Assembly (NCBI GenBank): GCA_922989275.2
Contig: OV277863.1
Location: 49,954,999 to 50,018,998, forward strand
Length of the DNA stretch: 64,000 nucleotides
Direction of reading: 5' to 3'
Source: Gari tellinella
Taxonomy: Eukaryota > Mollusca > Bivalvia > Cardiida > Psammobiidae
Made by a program: the position numbers and the translations under genes. The notes beneath the pieces are model-generated. The model was given only the letters and a program-made list of their open reading frames with translations, made no database searches and was not told the DNA's origin. Positions 1 through 12,699 of the stretch are shown here, piece by piece (position 1 is the first letter of the stretch; each line of letters opens with the position of its first letter).

Positions 1-193
1 AAATCTTTGATTTTTAAAAAAATATCATTGTCTATTATCATAAATAGTATCATTAAAGAACTATGTGAAAAAGTCATTTCACAGATTGACTAGTCATTAC
101 GCGTAATGACTGTTACACAGATTGACTGTAACATAAACAGTAACGAAGGTAAGCATGAGCAGTCAAACCTGTGTTAAGCTACATCAGTTGCTA

Positions 194-439
194 CAGTGAA
201 TAAACGTTATTCTTTCCCAATAAACGCGTTTACGCTCAAACTATTATTTCTTTTGCAAACAGTTTGGAGCCAAATCAGACGCCGGGTAACCCGGCGTCTG
301 ATCAGGCTCTAAACTGTTTGCCACTCAGATGAACATGAATGGTCAGAATCGTCTAAAAATTGTACTTTTCTACGTTTTAGAGTTTTGCATTTGCGTTTCG
401 TTTGCGTTTAAACGGGAAAGAATAACGTTTTCTCCACTG
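194..439. mobile_element. Pogo/Tigger-like MITE, family 1 (246 bp)
   Basis: TA target duplication, inverted ends beginning CAGTG and rich in AACGTTATTCTTTCCC, and a central palindrome around AGACGCCGGGTAACCCGGCG. No coding capacity. CAG ends with TA duplication are characteristic of the pogo/Tigger group within Tc1-mariner. Confidence 0.85.
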
Positions 440-1943
440 TACCGCTTAAAATACTATATATGTGTGTAATATTCATGACAGGGGACAGTTTAATAAATGT
501 ATAAGGCCTTCTACATGTTTTTTTTACATGTATTAAGCGTTTACTTGTCTTTAAAGGTCACTATGAATCTTCATTCAGTGGTCGATTAACACATATCTTA
601 ATGTTAGGAGCACCGATTTGTACAAAACCTTGTTAGTTCTTAGAAGAGTTGCGTTCGATTTATTTGATGTCCGAGAATTACTGATTTCAATAACTATGAA
701 TGTCTTCAAAAGAACAGCAGTGTTTATACAGGTACATAGATTCACTCATTCTCCTCCCTAAAGAGAATAATATATAGAACCATTTGTATGTTCAACGTTT
801 TGTCATGATAATTAGGTATTGGTATAAAGGTATAAGAACATGTACTGTTTTATAATAGACAGTATATAGAAGTGCAAGAGGATACGCTGAAGTAGTTTTT
901 GATAATTGGATATCCAACCTGCTTTATGACTTTGGATTTTGTATATCCTTAGCAAGCCCGACCGATTTTGTACACATAACACAGTCACTACCGGACTAGT
1001 TTTGAGCTCATTTTCTGAATAAACACTACACTCTGACATCTCAAAACTACTCTGACGTGTCAACTATATTTAAATCGCGTTCACGCAATACCCAAACGAA
1101 AAAGAAAAAAAAAATTAGGATCTTGAGCTCAGTTTGAGCTTTGTGAGCTTTGTGTTGACATGTCAGTGTTACTGAATTCCAGCATGAGTGCTTTTATAAC
1201 GGGTTTTGACAAAAAGGTCGCGTACATTTTAAACCGAAAGTAGAAAGATGGACCGTTTCGGCCCCTCTGGCATTCGCATTTTTCCAATCTTGCAAATTTG
1301 TGTCTGGATCCATTTTCGATGCTGCCTGAAAGTGTCACATTTTGCAGGAAACCATTGATATTCTAGATTTAGGAAGAGCCGAACCTGGCCTTTCAGAAAG
1401 TCTTCCAACGTGATGTGCGAATCATAACTTTTCATTCTACGGAAGCCAAAATGTGCCATAAACGTCAAAACGTTTTAATACGGCATGGGCGTGGAAAGGA
1501 TATGTACTGGAACCGCAGCGTTTGCTAAACTTAAAATATGTTCATGTAGATCTTTAAACGTAGATTAATAACTTGATACATGCAAAATTGGTTTGCTGAT
1601 GCACAGTTATAAAGTAATGGACATTTATGTTACTCTCATAGTACATACATGTATTATATAAGAATGTGATTTAAATATCTTATTTTTTAAGATATTATAG
1701 AACAATATTAACAATATTAAGATAACCTACTCATAACCTAAGGATCAATTCTTCACGTTACGGGCCGTGTAGTTCGGAACGAAACTAACGAACATACTTA
1801 GTATGTAATACTGCAGATATTGAAGATGAGTATCATTTCGTTCCAATTCGTTCAAAGTACGAAGGCATCAGAAAAGAGTATATTAGGTATAAAACGTATA
1901 ACATGTTGTAAGTCGAAGTGTGCTTAAGTATGTAGAACTATTA

Positions 1944-2160
1944 CAGTGCTCCCTCTCTGAAGCAACACCCAATGGGAGACAAATATTGTGTGTGTTGTTC
2001 GGAGGGAGCTGTTATAAAGCGGGAACATTAGTTCACTAAGTGTGCTGAGCATGACTTGGCTTACGTTTGTAAATAGTTTGAATCCAGATCAGACGACGCG
2101 TTATGTGGCGTCTGACCTAGGCTCAAACTGTTTGTCACCCATCTTTTTTTTTTGTCGTCA
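1944..2160. mobile_element. Partial MITE, family 2
   Basis: Starts TA|CAGTGCTCCCTCTCT, then has GTTCGGAGGGAG and a decayed palindromic core (2080-2130). The right end is missing. Confidence 0.7.
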
Positions 2161-3488
2161 AAATGTCCAATTTGGCTTTATATGTGAAGGAAGAGGTCAT
2201 CTTCCGTAATACTTAGGTAAATACATGTATTGTACATTACAAGATACAATATTATGCAGAAAATTGTATGTCTTTCCTTTAAACACGTCATACTTATGAT
2301 TTGATTTACTTTGTGTTTCATATATATACACCGAGGTACACTGTACTGTTTGGTTTCAATTGTTAGCCATGAAAATACTATATTCAGTTTATATTTACAT
2401 ATATTGACCGAAGAACATTCAATAATTGTATCAAACCGGGTTTGATCCTGATCAGACATCGAGTTACACAACTGTTTGAAAATGTATATCAAGTCGCGTT
2501 TAACGGGAAAATTGACAAATACTTACCTTATAATGTTGATTTCTATTAAGTGACAATATTGGAAAACAATGCCGATCTGTAATTTACTTGGCCCAGCTGA
2601 AAACAGAGGTGGTATAGAGGTAGGACGGCGCATAGCTGATATGGACGATCGATGTATAGATTAGCTTTTCTACAGCTGACACAAGTTTAGCTCGTCATAA
2701 AACGAAGTCCCTTATCAGGGCTCAACCATTGTAGTGAAACAGGTACGACGTTATGCGACTGGGAGTATCTGGGACTATAATGAACAGCCGCTTCCAGGAA
2801 ATACGCACCTGACAGACTGGCATGAAATTGACATGTACCTGGAATGTCAATTTCAAAACAAACAGTCTGTCAGAGATGTAGAAATCCACATGCTTCTTAA
2901 TCATCATCACTTCCGCATATATCCATCACTCCCCGATTTCAAAATCGTAATACAATCAACATTCAATCATTAGTTTAGCAAAAATTAAAAATAACAGGCA
3001 AACTAATTCTTTAAAACAGGATGCTGTCTAACGCAGGATAAATGTAAGGGAGCTTTCTGGATTACATTTGTCCTGTATTAACAGATACATATCTCAACAG
3101 TAATCTTTGTTTCTTAACGGAATGATCGCGTAATGCTGGCCTCACTGTATCTCTTTCACTAGTTTAGTTTTGAATGAGGGGTTGTAAAAGTAGGCCTTTG
3201 ATTAAGTCCGGGGAGGGTTTCGGAATATTTCGTCACATGTATTGTAGTGCATTACTATTTCGACCGAGTACTTCATACACAGGTGTAGCATAGATCTGGA
3301 CTGTGAAGTGATATATTTATATTGAGATACTATGGCTGCTTAAGGTTAATTAATATTTCATAAACCCGCCAGTTCTGTAAGTGACCGCCGCGGTTACATC
3401 GTGAGGTGGAGACAGTAGTGTGGGTGATATATTGTGTGTTTTGTATTTTTTTCAGTTTCTGGAAATATAAGGAAATAAGTGTATAAAT

Positions 3489-3813
3489 ATGGAGTCAATA
3501 AACGGTAGAAACCGTGATAGGATTATTTTAATGTTTTGGATTTTGTTAGCTTCGTCTTTTACCATGGTCGTTACTGCAGATAATAGCACAACAATAACAA
3601 CACCAGACTCAACAACAGCAGCGACCAAGACTACAACAACCACTGAAGCTACAACAGATTCTAGTCAAAATAATGCTTCCACTACTACAGTACAAAACAG
3701 CACAAAGACGTCAACAACAGCAGCGCCAACAACAACAACAACAACGTCAAAACCACCAAATAATACAACCCAGGCACCAACATCAACACCTTCGTCGGAA
3801 AACACAACCTCGG
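3489..3813 (+). CDS. Exon 1: signal peptide and Thr/Ser-rich mucin-like region
   Basis: The ATG sits in the context AAATATGG. Residues 1-11 are polar and basic, residues 12-30 are hydrophobic (core IILMFWILLASS), and a likely signal-peptidase site follows VTA. The remaining ~78 residues are mostly Thr, Ser, Ala and Pro with several N-x-S/T sequons, as in mucin O-glycosylated stems. The exon ends at CGG|GTAAGG in phase 1, the phase of the downstream EGF exons. A possible 5' UTR acceptor lies at 3455. Shadow frames over the CAA/ACA repeats also look open but have no other support. Confidence 0.85.
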
Positions 3814-4206
3814 GTAAGGAAGCTCAATGTTTCCAATTTGCTGACAAGCCAAATTTGCAATCATGAAACTATTGAATTCCCACAAATCTTATATTTCGAC
3901 ATCGCTGGGCATTTACCATATTAGGTGATCATGTTCAAACATCAGTTCTGCTACATGCATTTACCACAATATCAAAGAGCTGTTGAATATATTTTTTTTT
4001 ATAGATATTCCAATATTATATTAATTCTTGTTTAGGTTTATAAGTGGTTTTATTTGCAAACACCAATATCAGAACTCCTTGTGGGATGGGGGGTGGAATC
4101 AACCCACTGTCGCCAGTAAAAAGTGGTAATTAGACTCTTCCAAATTGTGTCACATACACACACATTCATTCACTGCTATACATAATCATCGGCGCTGTAT
4201 GACCTA

Positions 4207-4385
4207 CAGTCGAACTGCAATATCTCGAACTCGGTAATGTCGAAACATACCCGTATTTCAAAGTTAAACGAAGCCACGTTTTAACTTTGAAACACGGGTA
4301 TGTTCGACTTAACAGAGCATGAAGTTATGTGATGCATGAATTGAAATGTCGGGGAGTTCGAGGTAATCGAGTTCGAGATGTATAT
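4207..4385. mobile_element. TIR element fragment (CAGTCGAAC end)
   Basis: TA|CAGTCGAACTGC start and an internal inverted pair around ACCCGTATTTCAAAGTT / AACTTTGAAACACGGGTA. Related pieces occur at about 20932, 33628 and 34050. The right terminus (GTTCGAGATGTA) is partial. Confidence 0.65.
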
Positions 4386-5267
4386 TGAATGGTAAGTTGT
4401 GTAAAACCAAAACCAATCAATCGACCATTATCTGACAAAAATTTAATCCGTGCCATTTTTCAAAAGTGAATTTCACTGGCACTCATCTCAAGCTTTCTTC
4501 AAATTAAATATATACCTATTTCTTACTATACATAAATAAAAAAGCAGTAGTTAGCAATTTGTTAAACAGGTATTATTCTAACATTGGCTCAGCAGAAATG
4601 ACTTACACCATTGCAAACAATAACAATCATATCAACTTCCATTCCTTACTCTTAGTATGCTGAACGTGACTTGTCTAACATTAGAAAAGTGTTTTGATCT
4701 CTTAACTCGTTCAGTACTAAGTAACTATTGTGGGTTATAAGGTTCCCTTGTTCAACCTTTTAGTAACAAAATATGAACAAGTCTACTAGAAATTCTGGGC
4801 AGTTAGATAAGTACTGGTCTAAATTAGCAAACAATGTAGATCATTTTCAGAAATCTAAAAATAATTCTCCATCTAATCCCGTTTTGTGACATCTCTTTGG
4901 GATCATCCTGGAATAACAATTCTGAGAAGATGTCACAAGGGAGAATTATATGCAGAAATCAGAACTAACATGTATTTTAAAGCTCTGACTAACAGCAGTT
5001 TTGTCGTATACGACGTTTCGTAAGATAGGCCCAATGGCTTACTATCATTTATTCATTGAACTCTGAAACTAGAAATGAGCGATTCCAGTTCACAAATAAA
5101 TATAGTCCATTTTAAATATTTAGAGCTGATTTTAACAAAATATCGCAACTTTACAAACGGTGCAGACCAAGATCAGCTGGTTTCTCAATGAACAATATGA
5201 CACTTGTTCTATTCACTAGAACACTTTCTGAAAATAACGCGTATGTGCGTCCCTTGGAGCCTATTGG

Positions 5268-5514
5268 TTAACCCCTTCACTGCCGTGACGTCATCAATTT
5301 TAAACAATTGTCGTCTGCTTTTATTCCTTAAACTTTTATACGAATTTGCTACTTTGACTGAAGAAAAATTGAAATTAGTGTTAAACAGTTTGGATCCTGA
5401 TCAGACGCCGCGTAACGCTGCGTCTGATCAGGATCCAAAACTGTTTGCAAAAAAATGTTTGCAAAAAAATGTTTGCAAAAAACTTGTGCTCGGGGTAAGC
5501 AGTGAAGAGGTTAA
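5268..5514. mobile_element. PiggyBac-like MITE (TTAA, CCCTTCACTGCC end)
   Basis: Bounded by TTAACCCCTTCACTGCC and the inverse GCAGTGAAGAGGTTAA. The centre is a long palindrome around GATCCTGATCAGACGCCGCG, and the TTGCAAAAAAATG unit is tandemly repeated after it. TTAA duplication with CCCTT ends is typical of piggyBac-like elements. Confidence 0.75.
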
Positions 5515-6039
5515 GACAAGCCGCTGCTAGAAAAACGAAGGAAGTTCTGTAGAAGCCTCTTGCAATAACTGTTTGTTTTTATTTCACCTTGCTTTAAATT
5601 GCATGTAGTCCTTTTCGTCAAAAATGCCCTGATACGAGTGAAATTAAATGTGTCGTAATATCAATGTTAGACACGATTCATGCTGAAAACCACTATAGAT
5701 GTTTGAACTTTTAGCAATAGTTTTGTCTTGCATTTAGGATTGTCCATTCATACTTGAATAGACAGTGTTACATGACACAATGCCATCAAAATCCAAATAA
5801 TTACTGATGCTTTTAAGTATTGGAGATGTAGTTTTAATAATCAAAACCAAATTGTACTTTTACAGGCAAAAGCATTTCATTGGAGGAGACCTTAGTCTTA
5901 ACCGCTTAAAGACTTCAGTCTAAACACTAAATACAATGTAATTAACTGTAGAAACGTACAGCATTTAAAAAAATATGAAGATTTATTTTTTATCTGAGTG
6001 ACAAACAGTTTCCAATGGGAATAATTATTTCAGTACATA

Positions 6040-6285
6040 CAGTAGACAAAACGTTATTCTTTCCCAATAAACGCGTTAACGCTAAATCTATTATGCCCAT
6101 TGCAAACAGTTTGGAGCCAGATCAGACGCCGGGTAACCTGGTGTCTGATAGGGTTCCAAACTGTTTGCCACTCAGATTTAAATAAACATTTAGAAATGTC
6201 AATAGTTGTCAAACTATATGTCTTATTTCAATGTGTTTTCGTTTCGTTTGCGTTTAAACGGAAAAGAAAAACGTTTTCTCCACTG
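6040..6285. mobile_element. Pogo-like MITE, family 1 (246 bp)
   Basis: TA|CAGTAGACAAAACG to TCTCCACTG|TA, with the palindromic core at 6112-6165. Its length equals the copies at 194 and 15182. A second copy of the right end alone follows at 6286-6325. Confidence 0.85.
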
Positions 6286-6876
6286 TACGCAGTTATTGGA
6301 AAAGATAACGCATTCTCCACTATACAAATAACTTAACGTTTTAGATTTCCATTGGTAGTTATCCTTACAGACACAACACAAAGCAATAAATGGAAGAAAA
6401 CGAACAATAGGCGAGTTCTTTTAAATGAGCGTCGAACAGTTTATAGCCTGTTCAGACGCCAACATTTTCATCTATAGCGTGCTCTTGATCACGTTTGGAA
6501 CGGAAATCCGTGTTTTATAAATGTTTGTACGCCTTTACATATAGATAGGCTAATTGTCTTCAAAGGATGTTATCCATATGTATATATAAACAGCGGTTAT
6601 ATGCTACTCTGTTCTTAAATATCAAATTGGGGAGTTTTGTTGAAAACACATTTCTACCCAGGGAATGGACATCACTGGTAACATTTGGTATCTTCGAGCT
6701 AATATTTGATTAATGATAATGATAATTCAAAACTCGTACGTTGACCAACCCTTAAAGCTATTCACACTTTGATATTGCAGTGGACTCGCCTTATGTACTT
6801 GCTGAAAGTTTTCATTAAATATATAGGGGAACGATCTAAAGACAATGCAGTGTTTGACTGTTTCTACATATAGAAA

Positions 6877-7125
6877 ATGAGTGGAGATGACGTTATTCTT
6901 TCCAAATAACCGCGTTAACCCATAAAGTATTCTTTCCAATGCAAACAGTTTGGAGCCGGACCAGACGCAGGGTAACACGGTGGCTGATCAGTTTGCACAC
7001 TGTTTGCCATTGAGATTAAAAAAGAGCACTCGGAATGGTAAAAAGGTGTCATTTTCTTTATTTTATTGCAATGCGTTTACGTTTCGTAAGCGTTTAAACG
7101 GGTAAGAATAACATCTTCTCCTGTT
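6877..7125. mobile_element. Degenerate family 1 MITE
   Basis: GTGGAGATGACGTTATTC start, palindromic core with mismatches near 6955-7000 and a GTTTAAACGGGTAAGAATAAC end. Termini are mutated. Confidence 0.6.
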
Positions 7126-7553
7126 GAGATATATTCTATGTTTATGTAGAATTTGAGTAAATAACGTTGTGTTCTGTTCTGTTCTCTTAGACGCCGTTAT
7201 GTGCAGTGTATCATCATGATCTAAACGGTTAGCTAAATTTAAGGCCGATGGGCATTTATGTCTTAACACTAGATAGAAGCAATGCAAGACGAAAATGTGG
7301 TGGAAGAATCAGCAAAACACATGCACCTGTATTTGGCTTCTTCAATGCGTGGTCGGTTCACCAATCGAATTTTTTTACGCACACATGCATCCTTTGCAAA
7401 CGACGTGCCTGTGAAAAATTCACGTCCCTATGCAAACAGTGTAGAACCAGATCAAAGGGCATCCGAAGAAACCCTCTGATCAGGGGCTGTACTGTTCGTC
7501 ATACTGCAATACATTCACAAAAACAACCCTAAACAGTAAAATATGGACTAGAC

Positions 7554-7766
7554 TTAACCCTTTGCCTGCTGGTCGTGACTTTATTGATTTTTGCAAAAAG
7601 TTTAGATCCAGATCAGACGCCGCGTAACGCGGCGTCTGATCTGGATCCAAACTGTTTGACACTCGTCTTTAAGTTTCTTTAACTATAAAATGTATACATC
7701 TATATTTAACAAATTTTGCAGACGACAATTTCGAAGCAGACGACATCACCGCAGGATAAGGGTTAA
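7554..7766. mobile_element. PiggyBac-like MITE with perfect palindromic core
   Basis: TTAACCCTTTGCCTGCTGG to GCAGGATAAGGGTTAA. The core around 7600-7655 is an almost uninterrupted palindrome (ATCAGACGCCGCGTAACGCG). Confidence 0.75.
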
Positions 7767-8535
7767 TTGGAAATTTGAATTGTCCATTTGAAGTTTTAGG
7801 GAAGAAAGAGATAACAAAGAGATGACTGCAAATATTTGTTTTGTGTAACATATGGAACATGTAATATATTTCATTCGTAAATAAACCACATATGTCCCTC
7901 AGTCACTATAAAGCACAGCTGTTTGCACTGCTTTAGTAATATAATACTTACTGTTGATATTTACAGTGACTCAAAGTTTCCCTTAGGTTGACAACAAATA
8001 GTGCCACATGTAGTAGAGATCCAAATGTCGTTAACGCTTTGAACAGCAGTTACGCATCCATGCGTTCTTTGTAAACAGTGTACCTGTCACGAGTACACTT
8101 GTCATATGCAAACAGTGTAGACCCATATCAGAGCACCCCCGCACTGTTAAAATGTGTTGACCATGTAAAAATACCAGCCAAAATAGTAAAAATGGTATTG
8201 ATTAAATTGGAAACTGGAATTGTTAATTTGAAATTTCGTAAGGAAATGGTTAATAATGAAAAATTAAATGAACGTTACATACCGATAGACAATCGTTGGT
8301 GGTTTGGTGGCAATCGTTTATATATAATGCTACTTAAAGCAGGACTAAAGTAAAACAGAAAGCTTCTCGAGGAGATTTCTGTTTTACTTTAATCCTCTAT
8401 TTAGTTTCTAATTTACTTTATTACCGTACATGAGTCTTTCTTTTGTATTAGTATTGAACTTGATGGACATTGCAGTTAACTTAACTGATGTTGAATAGCC
8501 TAAAATGCACGCGTTCTGTTACCCTTTACATCTAC

Positions 8536-8975
8536 CCCCTCCCATTCTGTCTGTCTGTCTCCCTCCCTCCATCTCTCCCTCCCTCCCCCTTTCTCTCCCT
8601 CCCCTCTCCCTCCCTCCCTCCCCCTCTCTCTATGTCTCTCTCTCTCTTCCCCTCTCTCTTTCTCTCTCTCTCTGTCTCTCTCTGTCTCTCTCTGTCTCTC
8701 TCTCTCTCTGTCTCTCTCTCTGTGTGTCTCTCTCTGTCTCTCTCTCTGTCTCTCTGTCTCTCTCTCTGTCTCTCTGTCTCTCTGTCTCTCTGTCTCTCTC
8801 TGTCTCTCTGTCTATCTCTCTCTGTCTCTCTCTGTCTCTCTCTGTCTCTCTCTGTCTCTCTCTCTCTCTCTGTCTCTCTCTCTTTCTCTCTCTCTCTCTG
8901 TCTCTGTCTCTCTGTCTCTGTCTCTCTGTCTCTCTGTCTCTCTCTGTCTCTCTGTCTATCTCTCTCTCTCTCTCT

Positions 8976-9018
<43 letters not shown>
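8536..9018. repeat. CT-rich polypyrimidine tract, about 480 bp
   Basis: Starts with CCCT-type units and moves to TCTCTCTG/TCTCTCTC units, with almost no purine except isolated G. Long open frames on both strands here are artefacts of the repeat (Leu/Ser and Arg/Glu runs). Confidence 0.97.
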
Positions 9019-9800
9019 AGTTATATATGATTTGGGTAAAGCCATTGTTCATTGTATGCACATGTGGGTGTATATAAAACATAGGTGATGAATCAACAAC
9101 CAAGTTTGGTATGACTTGTGACACAACCCTATTTTTATATAAATAGGAAAACAAAAGCATATCTAAACTAAACTATCGATTGTTAATTGATTCTGAGATA
9201 GTAGTTCCATTATCAATTGTACATGTAATACTATGATGCGATGTCCATCACTTACATGTAGAAGTACTATCCACAAGAAGCATCGTTTCTGTATATATTA
9301 ATCCTGTCCCTGTACTATTCTTGTTTCATTTTCCCCCATAAGATTATTTTCACGCCTTTACCTATTCATCATAGAAAGGCGTTTATTTGGAAAAAATCGC
9401 GTATTCTCAACTGTGCGAGTAGACAATGCACCGTCCTGTTGTTTTAGCTTGAATGAGATTTTATGCAGATTTCTGTAAATCTATCCCGAATATCATGTAA
9501 GTCATTAATCGGCTGTAATAGAAATGAGAAATTGTGTAACCCTTTCACTGGCTATCGCTAAATACGCTGACATTTAGAAACATGTTGAATCCAAATCAGA
9601 CGCCGAGTAACTCGGCGTTTGATCAGCATTAAATCTGTTTGACTCACATATCAACGTTCCTTCAGTAAAATTGCCGACAATGTAGATATGATACATAAAA
9701 GCAGACGACAATAATTAAGCCGACGATATTGTGTCAATGAAGGGAATTAATTAAATGGTAGTGTTGGCGGTAGATAACCATTGCATGATAGACGGGGAAA

Positions 9801-10017
9801 TTAACCCTTTCATGGCCAAATTTATCGAGAGGTTTTTAACCCTTTACCGCAATATTGTCGTCTGCTTCACTATAGATGTCTGCAATATCGTTTAAATTTA
9901 GATTATTTCCGAACAAGTGACAAACAGTTTTGATCCTGATCAGACGCCACGTTACACGGTGTCTGACCAGGATAAAAACTGTTTGCAAATGCGCGTTATG
10001 ACGAAGTGAAAGGGTTA
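9801..10017. mobile_element. PiggyBac-like MITE, TTAACCCTTTCA type
   Basis: TTAACCCTTTCATGG to GAAGTGAAAGGGTTA, with palindromic core near 9930-9985. A family 1 MITE is inserted exactly at its right end (10018). Confidence 0.7.
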
Positions 10018-10254
10018 CAGTGGAGAATCTGTTATTCTTTCCCGTTTAAACGCAAACGTACGCAAACGCAAAACACTAAAACGTAGAAAAGTATCACTTT
10101 TTGGACAATTCTGATAATTCATGTTTATCTTGGTGGCAAACAGTGTGGAGCCTGATCAGACGCCGGGTTACCCGGCGCTGATCTGGCTCCAAACTGTTTG
10201 CAATAGAAATAATAGTTTTAGAGTAAACGCGAAAGAATAACGTTTTCTCCACTG
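10018..10254. mobile_element. Pogo-like MITE, family 1 (237 bp)
   Basis: TA|CAGTGGAGAATC to TTCTCCACTG|TA, core palindrome at 10140-10200. Abuts piggyBac-like elements on both sides, so the TA used belonged to the terminal GGGTTA of its neighbour. Confidence 0.85.
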
Positions 10255-10260
10255 TAACTC

Positions 10261-10504
10261 TTTGAACCCTAGTCACGCATATACGCGTCATTTGCAAACA
10301 GTGTACCTGTGAAGAGTACTTTTGTCCTATGCAAACAGTGTTGACCCTGATCAGAGGGCTCCTTAAGGAGCCCTCTAATCAGGGTCTACACTGTTTGTCA
10401 TTTTGACAATTATTGTTAAAATCAACCCTAAAAAGGTCAAAAATGGACTAGACTTAATAGAAAACTAGAATTTACCATTTCAGGTTTCAGGGAGGAAAGG
10501 TTAA
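10261..10504. mobile_element. TTAA-type MITE with AAGGAGCCCTCT core
   Basis: AACCCTAGTCACGC start and GGAAAGGTTAA end. The core is a hairpin around GGGCTCCTTAAGGAGCCC flanked by GCAAACAGTGTTGACC and its inverse. The same family is at 19437-19680. Confidence 0.65.
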
Positions 10505-10729
10505 CACTTACACTGTTAATGGAACCCTAGCTACAAGTATACTTGTCCTTTACAAACAGAAAACGATTGTTCTACGCAAGATCAGAGTTCTTCTATAGGA
10601 GCCCTCTAAGGTCTATTCTGTTCGTCATTTCACAATATATAAAGACAACTGTTTATAAACAGGCAAGTTTTATTTGAAAACTGGAATTGTACATCTAAAG
10701 TCCAGGGGTGAGTGAGTCAAAAGCAACTA

Positions 10730-11089
10730 CAGCGCTCTCTTTCTACAACGACACCTAATGGGAGACAAAAAGTGTGTACGTTGTTCGGAGGGAGTCGTTA
10801 TAGAGAGGGAAATTGGCTTACATTTGTAAACAGCTTAAATCTAGACCAGACGCCGCGTCACGCGGCGTCTGGTCTGGATTCAAGCTGTTTGCCACTCATC
10901 TTTATGTTTCTTCTGTCAAAATGACCAATACTTAACTTTGAGAAAAAAACAGTAGACGACAATTTTAAGCAGACAATATTGCAGACGTGAATAGGTTGGA
11001 CATCATTGTCTTTTTGGGGGGAGGGGCGACAAGCGTTGTTATAAGGAGGAAATAGTTGTTTGAAGGGCCGTTGTAGGGAGGGAACACTG
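10730..11089. mobile_element. Pogo-like MITE, family 2 (360 bp)
   Basis: TA|CAGCGCTCTCTTTCTACAAC to GGGAGGGAACACTG. Core palindrome near 10830-10890 is perfect around AGACGCCGCGTCACGCGGCG. Similar copies occur at 18393, 20999, 28655 and 59997. Confidence 0.82.
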
Positions 11090-11489
11090 CAGTATGCATT
11101 AGGGCTACAACGCTTAACTGCATGGGTATTTTACGAGAATCTAAAATGCATGGAAAATGTTACGTATCTTGGTTATTTCAATTAATCTTTTCCACAGTTT
11201 GGATATTGATCTTGATCAAACGCCAAGTATGGCATACTCAGCGTCTGATCGAAGTCCAAACTGTTTTAAAATGTCAGTACAGAATGTAAATATTTTCTAA
11301 GGGAATATAAATATTCAGCGAAATACCGGTATCAGCAGCAATATGTTTCAACACTTCGGCCAATGACCTTTGTCATGAATCATATCTACTGTACAAGACA
11401 ACTACATACAGTGGAGAAAACGTTTTATTATTAACCTATCGATGATTTACAGAGATTTCTCAGTTAGATCAATTTCATATCGTCACTGT

Positions 11490-11521
11490 TGATATCATCA
11501 CTACATGTAGTGATGATATCA
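11490..11521. repeat. Perfect 32 bp palindrome
   Basis: Half-site TGATATCATCACTACA followed directly by its complement, with no spacer. Confidence 0.95.
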
Positions 11522-11655
11522 CTTTTTGTGACCACACGTCATAATTAGTTTTGTGACGTAAATAATCATTTGTGTGTGGGTTAAAGGGTTAGGTTTATGG
11601 TTAGGGTTAACCCTTTTCTGTTAAACGTCATTAAAACATATATAAAAAATAGAAT

Positions 11656-11800
11656 AATCAATTCCTTTGAATAGATATGAAATATATCACTCGAATGGGT
11701 TGTTATCTGGTTAAAAAACTCGTCCTCCGGACTCGTTTTTTAACCAGATAACAACCCATTCTCGTGAAATAATTTTCATATCAATCCAAAGAAATTGATT
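11656..11800. repeat. Long hairpin, about 145 bp
   Basis: Arms AATCAATT...GGGTTGTTATCTGGTT and their inverse are separated by four bases (TCCG). The inner ~30 bp pair almost perfectly. Confidence 0.9.
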
Positions 11801-12424
11801 ATCCTCTATATTCTTTCCCGTTTAAACGCAAACGAAACGTAAACGCAAAACACTAAAATGTAGAAAATAACAACTTTTTTACAATTCTGACTATTGATAT
11901 TAAGCTGAATGGCAAACAGTTTGGAACCTGATCAGACGCCGGGTTACCCGGCGTCTGATCTTGCTCCAAAACTGTTTGCAAAAGAAATAATAGTTTTAGC
12001 CTAAACGCGTTTATTGGGAAAAAATAACGTTTTCTCCAAAGGGGTAAAACTACTTCCTACATGAATTTGCTTGAAATTTTCAATAGTGAAGTAAGAGTTA
12101 TCAGCAAATTGTATACATGCAGTTTCAACACAAAATGCATATTTTGTTGCTACATGTTCGGAAAATATGTTTGTAGTGATAAAGATCTTTTTTTGGCTTT
12201 TGAACGAAACTATAACCGCAAACGCAATCCAATAAGTTGGAGAATAGCAATTTTGTTTTGTTTTTAAAGTTAACGATTAGTTTTAATCTGATGCAAAACC
12301 AGTTTGGAGCCTAATCAATCGTCTGGTAAGTCGGCGTCTGATCTGGCTCACAGATGTTTGAATTGGGCAATTTTTTTGTATAAGCGCTTTTATTGGAGAA
12401 AAATAACGTCTGTTTTATACTGTA

Positions 12425-12699
12425 CAGTCAAACCTCTCTATTACGACCACTAAAATAAAGCATATTTGACTGTATAAAAGACAGATTACAGCTTAAATCA
12501 AGGCTACATTAAAACAGAAAGTCACCTGTGTTCAACACCTAATAATTTAGGGGAGGGCCGTTATAGGGGAGGGCCGTAACTAATGTTGGTAGAACTTGTT
12601 GCCCGGCCCGTTTTCATGGAATTGGAAAAAAGATTTGGTTAAACTAAACACTTAAAATAATTGACATAATTTAGTGGTCGTAATACAGTGCTTTTCTGT
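12425..12699. mobile_element. Family 3 MITE, degenerate (CAGTCAAACCTCTC)
   Basis: Starts TA|CAGTCAAACCTCTCTATTAC and ends TAGTGGTCGTAATACAGTG. The internal hairpin of the family is decayed. The upstream 12200-12420 holds a decayed family 1 copy. Confidence 0.6.

Larger units (their letters stand above)
1..3488. other. Upstream region, no gene recognised
   Basis: No supportable coding exon. It holds a pogo-like MITE (194-439) and part of a second family (from 1944). The rest is AT-rich unique-looking sequence. A pyrimidine run ending in TTTTTTTCAG at about 3455, 34 bases before the exon 1 ATG, could be the 3' end of an intron within the 5' UTR. That would place the promoter further upstream, and I could not locate one. 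Confidence 0.5.
11405..12037. mobile_element. Family 1 MITE interrupted by a hairpin insertion
   Basis: CAGTGGAGAAAACGTT at 11405-11422 resumes as TATTCTTTCCCG at about 11812 and continues through the palindromic core to TTTCTCC at 12037. The ~390 bp in between is foreign and includes two palindromes. Confidence 0.72.

Noticed and set aside
5204..5530. Many short frames sharing peptides like SLDPDQTPRNAASD on both strands
   Set aside because: They are translations of the palindromic MITE core, repeated about 40 times; not genes, though gene predictors may annotate them.
8488..9160. Long open frames on both strands (Leu/Ser-rich and Arg/Glu-rich)
   Set aside because: Pure product of the CT microsatellite; any frame of such a tract stays open.
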